This document shows positions 24,391-37,192 of a DNA stretch of 64,000 nucleotides, in pieces (positions within the stretch are counted from its first letter, which is position 1; the number at the start of each line of letters is the position of its first letter). Source of the stretch: Amblyomma americanum (taxonomy: Eukaryota > Arthropoda > Arachnida > Ixodida > Ixodidae); contig NW_027526508.1 of NCBI RefSeq assembly GCF_052857255.1, positions 372,001 through 436,000 of the forward strand, read 5' to 3'. Position numbers and translations under genes: made by a program. The notes under the pieces were generated by a model, which was not told the origin of the DNA, did no database searches, and was given only the letters and a program-made list of their open reading frames with translations.

Positions 24391-25060
24391 AAACTAGCAA
24401 AATTCACGAGCATCAATTTTACAAGTCGTCGAAGAGTAGACGAAAGAAAGGTGTAAATTTTTCCTCTCAGAAAAGCACGAAAACTTGTCTTCCGGCTCTA
24501 AACAACGGGATACATCGTTTTAGATTGAAACTAGCAAAATTCACGAGCATCAATTTTAAAGTCGTCGAAGAGTAGACGAAAGAAAGGTGTAAATTTTTCC
24601 TCTCAGAACAGCACGAAAACTTGTATTCCGGCTCTAAACAACGGGATACATCGTTTTAGATCGAAACTAGCAAGATTCACGAGTATCGATTTTACAAGCA
24701 GTCGAAGAGTAGACGAGAGAAAGGTGTAAACTATTTCTCTCAGAACTGCGCGAAAACTTGTATTCCGGCTCAAAACAACGGGATACATCGTTTTAGATCG
24801 AAACTAGCAAGATTCACGAGTATCGATTTTACAAGCAGTCGAAGAGTAGACGAGAGAAAGGTGTTAAATATTTTTCTCAGAACTGCGCGAAAACTTGTAT
24901 TCCTGCTCAAAACAACGGGATACATCGTTTTAGAGCGATACTATCAAGATTCACGAGCATCGATTCTACAAGTCGTCGAAGAGTAGACGAGAGAAAGGTG
25001 TAAACTTTTTCTCTCAGAACTGCGCGAAAACTTGTATTCCGGCTCAAAACAACGGGATAC
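24390..25060. repeat. Satellite monomers before the 6-kb duplication
   Basis: About five monomers: GAAAAGCACG with TGTCTTCC (near 24474), GATTGAAAC with CAATTTTAAAGTCG (two bases shorter), a GATCG/AAGCAGTCG pair, GTGTTAAATATTTTTCTC (near 24862), and one GAGCGATACTATC monomer (near 24933). No other feature is seen. Confidence 0.8.
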
Positions 25061-26112
25061 ATCGTTTTAGATCGAAAGTAGCAAAATTCACCAGCATCGA
25101 TATAACAAGTCGTCGAAGAGTAGACGAGAGAAAGGTGTAAACTTTTTCTCTCAGAACTGCGCGAAAACTTGTATTCCGGCTCAAAACAACGGGATACATC
25201 GTTTTAGATCGAAAGTAGCAAAACTGACCAGCATCGATTTAACAAGTCGTCGAAGAGTAGACGAGAGAAAGGTGTAAACTTTTTCTCTCAGAACTGCGCG
25301 AAAACTTGTATTCCGGCTCAAAACAACGGGAATAATCGTTTTAGATCGAAAGTAGCAAAATTCACAAGCATCGATTTTACAAGTCGTCGAAGAGTAGACG
25401 AGAGAAAGGTGTAAACTTTTTCTCTCAGAACTGCGCGAAAACTTGTATTCCAGCTCAAACCAACGGGATACATCGTTTTAGATCGAAACTAGCACAATTC
25501 ACGAGCATCAATTTTACAAGTCGTCGAAGAGTAGACGAGAGAAAGGTGTAAACTTTTTCTCTCAGAACTGCGCGAAAACTTGTATTCCGGCTTTACACAA
25601 CGGGATACGTCGTTTTAGATCGAGACTAGCAAGATTCACGAGCATCGATTTTACAAGTCGTCGAAGAGTAGACGAGAGAAAGGTATAAATTTTTTCTCTC
25701 AGAACTGCGCGAAAACTTGTATTCCGGCTCTAAACAACGGGATACATTGTTTTAGATCGAAACTAGCAAGATTCACGAACATCGATTTTACAAGTCGTCG
25801 AAGAGTAGACGATAGAAAGGTGTAAACTATTTCTATCAGAACTGCGCGAAAACTTGTATTCCGGCTCTAAACAACGGGATACATCGTTTTACATCGAAAC
25901 TAGCAAGATTCACGAGTATCGATTTTACAAGCAGTCGAAGAGTAGACGAGAGAAAGGTGTAAACTGTTTCTCTCAGAACTGCGCGAAAACTTGTATTCCG
26001 GCTCTAAACAACGGGATACATCGTTTTAGATCGAAACTAGCCAAATTCACGAGCATCGATTTTACAAGTCGTCGAACAGTATGCGAGAGAAAGGTATAAA
26101 CTTTTTCTCTCA

Positions 26113-26246
26113 GAACTGCGCGAAAACATTTATTCCGGCTCGAAACAGCGGGATACATCGTTTTCGATTGAAATTAGCGGGATTCATGAACATCGATTTT
26201 ACTAGTCGAAGAGTAGACGAGAGAAAGGTGTCAAATTTTTCGCTCA
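26113..26246 (+). repeat. Divergent 134-bp monomer variant, copy 6
   Basis: Full diagnostic set, after a CAGTATGCG monomer, inside the first copy of the roughly 6-kb duplication. Its counterpart is at 32133-32266. Confidence 0.9.
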
Positions 26247-29200
26247 GAACAGCGCGAAAACTTGTATTCCGGCTCGAAACAACGGGATACATCGCTTTAG
26301 ATCGAAACTAGCAAGATTCACGAGCATCGATTTTACAAGTCGTCGAAGAGTAGGCGAGAGAAAGTTATAAATGTTTTCTCTCAGAACTGCGCGAAAACTT
26401 GTATTCCGGCTCTAAACAACGGGATACATTGTTTTAGATCGAAACTAGCAAGATTCACGAACATCGATTTTACAAGTCGTCGAAGAGTAGACGATAGAAA
26501 GGTGTAAACTATTTCTATCAGAACTGCGCGAAAACTTGTATTCCGGCTCTAAACAACGGGATACATCGTTTTAGATTGAAACTAGCAAGATTCACGAGTA
26601 TCGATTTTACAAGCAGTCGAAGAGTAGACGAGAGAAAGGTGTAAACTATTTCTCTCAGAACTGCGCGAAAACTTGTATTCCGGCTCTAAACAACGGGATA
26701 CAACGTTTTAGATCGAAACTAGCAAGATTCACGAGTATCGATTTTACAAGCAGTCGAAGAGTAGACGAGAGAAAGGTGTTAACTTTTTCTCTCAGAACTG
26801 CGCGAAAACTTGTATTCCGGTTCACAACAACGGGATACATGGTTTTATATCGAAACTAGCCAAATTCACGAGCATCGATTTTACAAGTCGTCGAACAGTA
26901 TGCGAGAGAAAGGTATAAACTTTTTCTCTCAGAACTGCGTGAAAACTTGTATTCCGGCTCAAAACAATGGGATACATCATTTTAGATCGAAACTAGCAAA
27001 ATTCACGAGCATCAATTTTACAAGTCGTCGAAGAGTAGACGAAAGAAAGGTGTAAATTTTTCCTCTCAGAACAGCACGAAAACTTGTATTCTGGCTCTAA
27101 ACAACGGGATACATCGTTTCAGATCGAAACTAGGAAGATTCACGAGTATCGATTTTACAAGCAGTCGAAGAGTAGACGAGAGAAAGGTGTAAACTATTTC
27201 TCTCGGAACTGCTCGAAAACTTGTATTCCGGCTCAAAACAACGGGATACATCGTTTTAGATCGAAACTAGCAAGATTCACGAGTATCGATTATACAAGCA
27301 GTCGAAGAGTAGACGAGAGAAAGGTGTAAACCTTTTCGCTCAGAACTGCGCGAAAACTTGTATTCCGGCTCTAAACAACGGGATACAACGTTTTAGATCG
27401 AAACTAGCAAGATTCACGAGTATCGATTTTACAAGCAGTCGAAGAGTAGACGAGAGAAAGGTGTAAACTATTTCTCTCAGAACTGCGCGAAAACTTGTAT
27501 TCCGGCTCGAAACAACGGGATACATCGCTTTAGATCGAAACTAGCAAGATTCACGAGCATCGATTTTACAAGTCGTCGAAGAGTAGGCGAGAGAAAGGTA
27601 TAAATGTTTTCTCTCAGAACTGCGCGAAAACTTGTATTCCGGCTCTAAACAACGGGATACATTGTTTTAGATCGAAACTAGCAAGATTCACGAACATCGA
27701 TTTTACAAGTCGTCGAAGAGTAGACGATAGAAAGGTGTAAACTATTTCTATCAGAACTGCGCGAAAACTTGTATTCCGGCTCTAAACAACGGGATACATC
27801 GTTTTAGATTGAAACTAGCAAGATTCACGAGTATCGATTTTACAAGCAGTCGAAGAGTAGACGAGAGAAAGGTGTAAACTATTTCTCTCAGAACTGCGCG
27901 AAAACTTGTATTCCGGCTCTAAACAACGGGATACAACGTTTTAGATCGAAACTAGCAAGATTCACGAGTATCGATTTTACAAGCAGTCGAAGAGTAGACG
28001 AGAGAAAGGTGTTAACTTTTTCTCTCAGAACTGCGCGAAAACTTGTATTCCGGTTCACAACAACGGGATACATGGTTTTATATCGAAACTAGCCAAATTC
28101 ACGAGCATCGATTTTACAAGTCGTCGAACAGTATGCGAGAGAAAGGTATAAACTTTTTCTCTCAGAACTGCGCGAAAACTTGTATTCCGGCTCAAAACAA
28201 TGGGATACATCATTTTAGATCGAAACTAGCAAAATTCACGAGCATCAATTTTACAAGTCGTCGAAGAGTAGACGAAAGAAAGGTGTAAATTTTTCCTCTC
28301 AGAACAGCACGAAAACTTGTATTCTGGCTCTAAACAACGGGATACATCGTTTCAGATCGAAACTAGGAAGATTCACGAGTATCGATTTTACAAGCAGTCG
28401 AAGAGTAGACGAGAGAAAGGTGTAAACTATTTCTCTCAGAACTGCGCGAAAACTTGTATTCCGGCTCAAAACAACGGGATACATCGTTTTAGATCGAAAC
28501 TAGCAAAATTCACGAGCATCGATTTACAAGTCGTCGAACAGTAGACGAGAGAAAGGTATAAACTTTTTCGCTCAGAACCTCGCGAAAACTTGTATTCCGG
28601 CTCAAAACAACGGGATACATCGTTTCAGATCGAAACTAGGAAGATTCACGAGTATCGATTTAACAAGCAGTCGAAGAGTAGACGAGAGAAAGGTGTAAAC
28701 TATTTCTCTCAGAACTGCGCGAAAACTTGTATTCCGGCTCAAAACAACGGGATACATCGTTTTAGATCGAAACTAGCAAAATTCACGAGCATCGATTTAC
28801 AAGTCGTCGAACAGTAGACGAGAGAAAGGTATAAACTTTTTCGCTCAGAACCTCGCGAAAACTTGTATTCCGGCTCAAAACAACGGGATACATCGCTTTA
28901 GATTGAAACTAGCAAGATTCACGAGCATCGATTTTACAAGTCGTCGAAGAGTAGACGATAGAAAGGTGTAAACTTTTGCTCTCAGAACTGCGCGAAAACT
29001 TGTATTCCGGCTCTAAACAACGGGATACATCGTTTTAGATCGAAACTAGCAAGATTCACGAGAATCGATTTTACAAGCAGTCGAAGAGTAGACGAGAGAA
29101 AGGTGTAAACTATTTCTCTCGGAACTGCTCGAAAACTTGTATTCCGGCTCAAAACAACGGGATACATCGTTTTAGATCGAAACTAGCAAGATTCACGAGT

Positions 29201-30628
29201 ATCGATTATACAAGCAGTCGAAGAGTAGACGAGAGAAAGGTGTAAACCTTTTCGCTCAGAACTGCGCGAAAACTTGTATTCCGGCTCTAAACAACGGGAT
29301 ACAACGTTTTAGATCGAAACTAGCAAGATTCACGAGTATCGATTTTACAAGCAGTCGAAGAGTAGACGAGAGAAAGGTGTAAACTATTTCTCTCAGAACT
29401 GCGCGAAAACTTGTATTCCGGCTCTAAACAACGGGATACAACGTTTTAGATCGAAACTAGCAAGATTCACGAGTATCGATTTTACAAGCAGTCGAAGAGT
29501 AGACGAGAGAAAGGTGTTAACTATTTCTCTCAGAACTGCGCGAAAACTGGTATTCCGGCTCAAAACAACAGGATACATCGTTTTAGATCGAAACTAGCAA
29601 GATTCACGAGCATCGATTTTACAAGTCGTCGAAGAGTAGACGAGAAAAAAGTGTAAACTTTTTCTCTCAGAACTGCGCGAAAACTTGTATTCCGGCTCAA
29701 AACAACGGGATACATCGTTTTAGATCGAAAGTAGCAAAACTGACCAGCATCGATTTAACAAGTCGTCGAAGAGTAGACGAGAGAAAGGTGTAAACTTTTT
29801 CTCTCAGAACTGCGCGAAAACTTGTATTCCGGCTCAAAACAACGGGAATAATCGTTTTAGATCGAAAGTAGCAAAATTCACAAGCATCGATTTTACAAGT
29901 CGTTGAAGAGTAGACGAGAGAAAGGTGTAAACTTTTTCTCTCAGAACTGCGCGAAAACTTGTATTCCAGCTCAAACCAACGGGATACATCGTTTTAGATC
30001 GAAACTAGCACAATTCACGAGCATCAATTTTACAAGTCGTCGAAGAGTAGACGAGAGAAAGGTGTAAACTTTTTCTCTCAGAACTGCGCGAAAACTTGTA
30101 TTCCGGCTTTAAACAACGGGATACGTCGTTTTAGATCGAGACTAGCAAGATTCACGAGCATCGATTTTACAAGTCGTCGAAGAGTAGACGAGAGAAAGGT
30201 ATAAATTTTTTCTCTCAGAACTGCGCGAAAACTTGTATTCCGGCTCTAAACAACGGGATACATTGTTTTAGATCGAAACTAGCAAGATTCACGAACATCG
30301 ATTTTACAAGTCGTCGAAGAGTAGACGATAGAAAGGTGTAAACTATTTCTATCAGAACTGCGCGAAAACTTGTATTCCGGCTCTAAACAACGGGATACAT
30401 CGTTTTACATCGAAACTAGCAAGATTCACGAGTATCGATTTTACAAGCAGTCGAAGAGTAGACGAGAGAAAGGTGTAAACTGTTTCTCTCAGAACTGCGC
30501 GAAAACTTGTATTCCGGCTCTAAACAACGGGATACATCGTTTTAGATCGAAACTAGCCAAATTCACGAGCATCGATTTTACAAGTCGTCGAACAGTATGC
30601 GAGAGAAAGGTATAAACTTTTTCTCTCA

Positions 30629-30762
30629 GAACTGCGCGAAAACATTTATTCCGGCTCGAAACAGCGGGATACATCGTTTTCGATTGAAATTAGCGGGATT
30701 CATGAACATCGATTTTACTAGTCGAAGAGTAGACGAGAGAAAGGTGTCAAATGTTTCGCTCA
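30629..30762 (+). repeat. Divergent 134-bp monomer variant, copy 7
   Basis: Full set with GTGTCAAATGTTTCGC instead of GTGTCAAATTTTTCGC. This private change is shared only with the copies at 37059 and 40535, which marks them as one recent lineage. Confidence 0.9.
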
Positions 30763-32132
30763 GAACAGCGCGAAAACTTGTATTCCGGCTCGAAACAACG
30801 GGATACATCGCTTTAGATCGAAACTAGCAAGATTCAGGAGCATCGATTTTACAAGTTGTCGAAGAGTAAACGTTAGAAAGGTGTAAACTTTTACTCTCAG
30901 AACTGCGCGAAAACTTGTATTCCGGCTTTACACAACGGGATACGTCGTTTTAGATCGAAACTAGCAAGATTCACGAGCATCAATTTTACAAGTCGTCGAA
31001 GAGTAGGCGAGAGAAAGGTATAAATTTTTTCTCTCAGAACTGCGCGAAAACTTGTATTCCGGCTCTAAACAACGGGATACATCGTTTTAGATCGAAAGTA
31101 GCAAAATTCACCAGCATCGATATAACAAGTCGTCGAAGAGTAGACGAGAGAAAGGTGTAAACTTTTTCTCTCAGAACTGCGCGAAAACTTGTATTCCGGC
31201 TCAAAACAACGGGATACATCGTTTTAGATCGAAAGTAGCAAAACTGACCAGCATCGATTTAACAAGTCGTCGAAGAGTAGACGAGAGAAAGGTGTAAACT
31301 TTTTCTCTCAGAACTGCGCGAAAACTTGTATTCCGGCTCAAAACAACGGGAATAATCGTTTTAGATCGAAAGTAGCAAAATTCACAAGCATCGATTTTAC
31401 AAGTCGTCGAAGAGTAGACGAGAGAAAGGTGTAAACTTTTTCTCTCAGAACTGCGCGAAAACTTGTATTCCAGCTCAAACCAACGGGATACATCGTTTTA
31501 GATCGAAACTAGCACAATTCACGAGCATCAATTTTACAAGTCGTCGAAGAGTAGACGAGAGAAAGGTGTAAACTTTTTCTCTCAGAACTGCGCGAAAACT
31601 TGTATTCCGGCTTTACACAACGGGATACGTCGTTTTAGATCGAGACTAGCAAGATTCACGAGCATCGATTTTACAAGTCGTCGAAGAGTAGACGAGAGAA
31701 AGGTATAAATTTTTTCTCTCAGAACTGCGCGAAAACTTGTATTCCGGCTCTAAACAACGGGATACATTGTTTTAGATCGAAACTAGCAAGATTCACGAAC
31801 ATCGATTTTACAAGTCGTCGAAGAGTAGACGATAGAAAGGTGTAAACTATTTCTATCAGAACTGCGCGAAAACTTGTATTCCGGCTCTAAACAACGGGAT
31901 ACATCGTTTTACATCGAAACTAGCAAGATTCACGAGTATCGATTTTACAAGCAGTCGAAGAGTAGACGAGAGAAAGGTGTAAACTGTTTCTCTCAGAACT
32001 GCGCGAAAACTTGTATTCCGGCTCTAAACAACGGGATACATCGTTTTAGATCGAAACTAGCCAAATTCACGAGCATCGATTTTACAAGTCGTCGAACAGT
32101 ATGCGAGAGAAAGGTATAAACTTTTTCTCTCA

Positions 32133-32266
32133 GAACTGCGCGAAAACATTTATTCCGGCTCGAAACAGCGGGATACATCGTTTTCGATTGAAATTAGCGG
32201 GATTCATGAACATCGATTTTACTAGTCGAAGAGTAGACGAGAGAAAGGTGTCAAATTTTTCGCTCA
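32133..32266 (+). repeat. Divergent 134-bp monomer variant, copy 8
   Basis: Counterpart of copy 6 at an offset of 6020 bp. It keeps CAAATTTTTCGC. Confidence 0.9.
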
Positions 32267-33225
32267 GAACAGCGCGAAAACTTGTATTCCGGCTCGAAAC
32301 AACGGGATACATCGCTTTAGATCGAAACTAGCAAGATTCACGAGCATCGATTTTACAAGTCGTCGAAGAGTAGGCGAGAGAAAGGTATAAATGTTTTCTC
32401 TCAGAACTGCGCGAAAACTTGTATTCCGGCTCTAAACAACGGGATACATTGTTTTAGATCGAAACTAGCAAGATTCACGAACATCGATTTTACAAGTCGT
32501 CGAAGAGTAGACGATAGAAAGGTGTAAACTATTTCTATCAGAACTGCGCGAAAACTTGTATTCCGGCTCTAAACAACGGGATACATCGTTTTAGATTGAA
32601 ACTAGCAAGATTCACGAGTATCGATTTTACAAGCAGTCGAAGAGTAGACGAGAGAAAGGTGTAAACTATTTCTCTCAGAACTGCGCGAAAACTTGTATTC
32701 CGGCTCTAAACAACGGGATACAACGTTTTAGATCGAAACTAGCAAGATTCACGAGTATCGATTTTACAAGCAGTCGAAGAGTAGACGAGAGAAAGGTGTT
32801 AACTTTTTCTCTCAGAACTGCGCGAAAACTTGTATTCCGGTTCACAACAACGGGATACATGGTTTTATATCGAAACTAGCCAAATTCACGAGCATCGATT
32901 TTACAAGTCGTCGAACAGTATGCGAGAGAAAGGTATAAACTTTTTCTCTCAGAACTGCGCGAAAACTTGTATTCCGGCTCAAAACAATGGGATACATCAT
33001 TTTAGATCGAAACTAGCAAAATTCACGAGCATCAATTTCACAAGTCGTCGAAGAGTAGACGAAAGAAAGGTGTAAATTTTTCCTCTCAGAACAGCACGAA
33101 AACTTGTATTCTGGCTCTAAACAACGGGATACATCGTTTCAGATCGAAACTAGGAAGATTCACGAGTATCGATTTTACAAGCAGTCGAAGAGTAGACGAG
33201 AGAAAGGTGTAAACTATTTCTCTCA

Positions 33226-33635
33226 GAACTGCGCGAAAACTTGTATTCCGGCTCAAAACAACGGGATACATCGTTTTAGATCGAAACTAGCAAAATTCAC
33301 GAGCATCGATTTACAAGTCGTCGAACAGTAGACGAGAGAAAGGTATAAACTTTTTCGCTCAGAACCTCGCGAAAACTTGTATTCCGGCTCAAAACAACGG
33401 GATACATCGCTTTAGATTGAAACTAGCAAGATTCACGAGCATCGATTTTACAAGTCGTCGAAGAGTAGACGATAGAAAGGTGTAAACTTTTGCTCTCAGA
33501 ACTGCGCGAAAACTTGTATTCCGGCTCTAAACAACGGGATACATCGTTTTAGATCGAAACTAGCAAGATTCACGAGTATCGATTTTACAAGCAGTCGAAG
33601 AGTAGACGAGAGAAAGGTGTAAACTATTTCTCTCG
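33226..33635. repeat. Three-monomer segment present only in copy 2 of the 6-kb duplication
   Basis: This 410-bp stretch (three monomers less one T in GATTTACAAG) includes the GATTTACAAG, CGCTCAGAACCTCGCG and TTGCTCTC monomers. It is missing between 27205 and 27206 in copy 1, so one copy gained or lost it by in-register exchange after the duplication. Copy 1's mosaic monomer at the join favours loss. Confidence 0.75.
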
Positions 33636-36600
33636 GAACTGCTCGAAAACTTGTATTCCGGCTCAAAACAACGGGATACATCGTTTTAGATCGAAACTAG
33701 CAAGATTCACGAGTATCGATTATACAAGCAGTCGAAGAGTAGACGAGAGAAAGGTGTAAACCTTTTCGCTCAGAACTGCGCGAAAACTTGTATTCCGGCT
33801 CTAAACAACGGGATACAACGTTTTAGATCGAAACTAGCAAGATTCACGAGTATCGATTTTACAAGCAGTCGAAGAGTAGACGAGAGAAAGGTGTAAACTA
33901 TTTCTCTCAGAACTGCGCGAAAACTTGTATTCCGGCTCGAAACAACGGGATACATCGCTTTAGATCGAAACTAGCAAGATTCACGAGCATCGATTTTACA
34001 AGTCGTCGAAGAGTAGGCGAGAGAAAGCTATAAATGTTTTCTCTCAGAACTGCGCGAAAACTTGTATTCCGGCTCTAAACAACGGGATACATTGTTTTAG
34101 ATCGAAACTAGCAAGATTCACGAACATCGATTTTACAAGTCGTCGAAGAGTAGACGATAGAAAGGTGTAAACTATTTCTATCAGAACTGCGCGAAAACTT
34201 GTATTCCGGCTCTAAACAACGGGATACATCGTTTTAGATTGAAACTAGCAAGATTCACGAGTATCGATTTTACAAGCAGTCGAAGAGTAGACGAGAGAAA
34301 GGTGTAAACTATTTCTCTCAGAACTGCGCGAAAACTTGTATTCCGGCTCTAAACAACGGGATACAACGTTTTAGATCGAAACTAGCAAGATTCACGAGTA
34401 TCGATTTTACAAGCAGTCGAAGAGTAGACGAGAGAAAGGTGTTAACTTTTTCTCTCAGAACTGCGCGAAAACTTGTATTCCGGTTCACAACAACGGGATA
34501 CATGGTTTTATATCGAAACTAGCCAAATTCACGAGCATCGATTTTACAAGTCGTCGAACAGTATGCGAGAGAAAGGTATAAACTTTTTCTCTCAGAACTG
34601 CGCGAAAACTTGTATTCCGGCTCAAAACAATGGGATACATCATTTTAGATCGAAACTAGCAAAATTCACGAGCATCAATTTTACAAGTCGTCGAAGAGTA
34701 GACGAAAGAAAGGTGTAAATTTTTCCTCTCAGAACAGCACGAAAACTTGTATTCTGGCTCTAAACAACGGGATACATCGTTTCAGATCGAAACTAGGAAG
34801 ATTCACGAGTATCGATTTTACAAGCAGTCGAAGAGTAGACGAGAGAAAGGTGTAAACTATTTCTCTCAGAACTGCGCGAAAACTTGTATTCCGGCTCAAA
34901 ACAACGGGATACATCGTTTTAGATCGAAACTAGCAAAATTCACGAGCATCGATTTACAAGTCGTCGAACAGTAGACGAGAGAAAGGTATAAACTTTTTCG
35001 CTCAGAACCTCGCGAAAACTTGTATTCCGGCTCAAAACAACGGGATACATCGTTTCAGATCGAAACTAGGAAGATTCACGAGTATCGATTTTACAAGCAG
35101 TCGAAGAGTAGACGAGAGAAAGGTGTAAACTATTTCTCTCAGAACTGCGCGAAAACTTGTATTCCGGCTCAAAACAACGGGATACATCGTTTTAGATCGA
35201 AACTAGCAAAATTCACGAGCATCGATTTACAAGTCGTCGAACAGTAGACGAGAGAAAGGTATAAACTTTTTCGCTCAGAACCTCGCGAAAACTTGTATTC
35301 CGGCTCAAAACAACGGGATACATCGCTTTAGATTGAAACTAGCAAGATTCACGAGCATCGATTTTACAAGTCGTCGAAGAGTAGACGATAGAAAGGTGTA
35401 AACTTTTGCTCTCAGAACTGCGCGAAAACTTGTATTCCGGCTCTAAACAACGGGATACATCGTTTTAGATCGAAACTAGCAAGATTCACGAGAATCGATT
35501 TTACAAGCAGTCGAAGAGTAGACGAGAGAAAGGTGTAAACTATTTCTCTCGGAACTGCTCGAAAACTTGTATTCCGGCTCAAAACAACGGGATACATCGT
35601 TTTAGATCGAAACTAGCAAGATTCACGAGTATCGATTATACAAGCAGTCGAAGAGTAGACGAGAGAAAGGTGTAAACCTTTTCGCTCAGAACTGCGCGAA
35701 AACTTGTATTCCGGCTCTAAACAACGGGATACAACGTTTTAGATCGAAACTAGCAAGATTCACGAGTATCGATTTTACAAGCAGTCGAAGAGTAGACGAG
35801 AGAAAGGTGTAAACTATTTCTCTCAGAACTGCGCGAAAACTTGTATTCCGGCTCTAAACAACGGGATACAACGTTTTAGATCGAAACTAGCAAGATTCAC
35901 GAGTATCGATTTTACAAGCAGTCGAAGAGTAGACGAGAGAAAGGTGTTAACTATTTCTCTCAGAACTGCGCGAAAACTGGTATTCCGGCTCAAAACAACA
36001 GGATACATCGTTTTAGATCGAAACTAGCAAGATTCACGAGCATCGATTTTACAAGTCGTCGAAGAGTAGACGAGAAAAAAGTGTAAACTTTTTCTCTCAG
36101 AACTGCGCGAAAACTTGTATTCCGGCTCAAAACAACGGGATACATCGTTTTAGATCGAAAGTAGCAAAACTGACCAGCATCGATTTAACAAGTCGTCGAA
36201 GAGTAGACGAGAGAAAGGTGTAAACTTTTTCTCTCAGAACTGCGCGAAAACTTGTATTCCGGCTCAAAACAACGGGAATAATCGTTTTAGATCGAAAGTA
36301 GCAAAATTCACAAGCATCGATTTTACAAGTCGTTGAAGAGTAGACGAGAGAAAGGTGTAAACTTTTTCTCTCAGAACTGCGCGAAAACTTGTATTCCAGC
36401 TCAAACCAACGGGATACATCGTTTTAGATCGAAACTAGCACAATTCACGAGCATCAATTTTACAAGTCGTCGAAGAGTAGACGAGAGAAAGGTGTAAACT
36501 TTTTCTCTCAGAACTGCGCGAAAACTTGTATTCCGGCTTTAAACAACGGGATACGTCGTTTTAGATCGAGACTAGCAAGATTCACGAGCATCGATTTTAC

Positions 36601-37058
36601 AAGTCGTCGAAGAGTAGACGAGAGAAAGGTATAAATTTTTTCTCTCAGAACTGCGCGAAAACTTGTATTCCGGCTCTAAACAACGGGATACATTGTTTTA
36701 GATCGAAACTAGCAAGATTCACGAACATCGATTTTACAAGTCGTCGAAGAGTAGACGATAGAAAGGTGTAAACTATTTCTATCAGAACTGCGCGAAAACT
36801 TGTATTCCGGCTCTAAACAACGGGATACATCGTTTTACATCGAAACTAGCAAGATTCACGAGTATCGATTTTACAAGCAGTCGAAGAGTAGACGAGAGAA
36901 AGGTGTAAACTGTTTCTCTCAGAACTGCGCGAAAACTTGTATTCCGGCTCTAAACAACGGGATACATCGTTTTAGATCGAAACTAGCCAAATTCACGAGC
37001 ATCGATTTTACAAGTCGTCGAACAGTATGCGAGAGAAAGGTATAAACTTTTTCTCTCA

Positions 37059-37192
37059 GAACTGCGCGAAAACATTTATTCCGGCTCGAAACAGCGGGAT
37101 ACATCGTTTTCGATTGAAATTAGCGGGATTCATGAACATCGATTTTACTAGTCGAAGAGTAGACGAGAGAAAGGTGTCAAATGTTTCGCTCA
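37059..37192 (+). repeat. Divergent 134-bp monomer variant, copy 9
   Basis: Counterpart of copy 7 at an offset of 6430 bp, with the same CAAATGTTTCGC change. Confidence 0.9.

Larger units (their letters stand above)
25061..31080. repeat. About 6-kb tandem duplication, copy 1 (6020 bp)
   Basis: 25061-27205 matches 31081-33225 at an offset of 6020, and 27206-31080 matches 33636-37510 at an offset of 6430. By eye the copies differ at only a few bases. Copy 1 lacks three monomers (410 bp) that copy 2 has. The join in copy 1 is inside the monomer at 27069-27205, which starts like a TATTCTGG monomer and ends with CTCTCGG. It contains divergent monomers 6 and 7. About 44 monomers. Confidence 0.88.
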
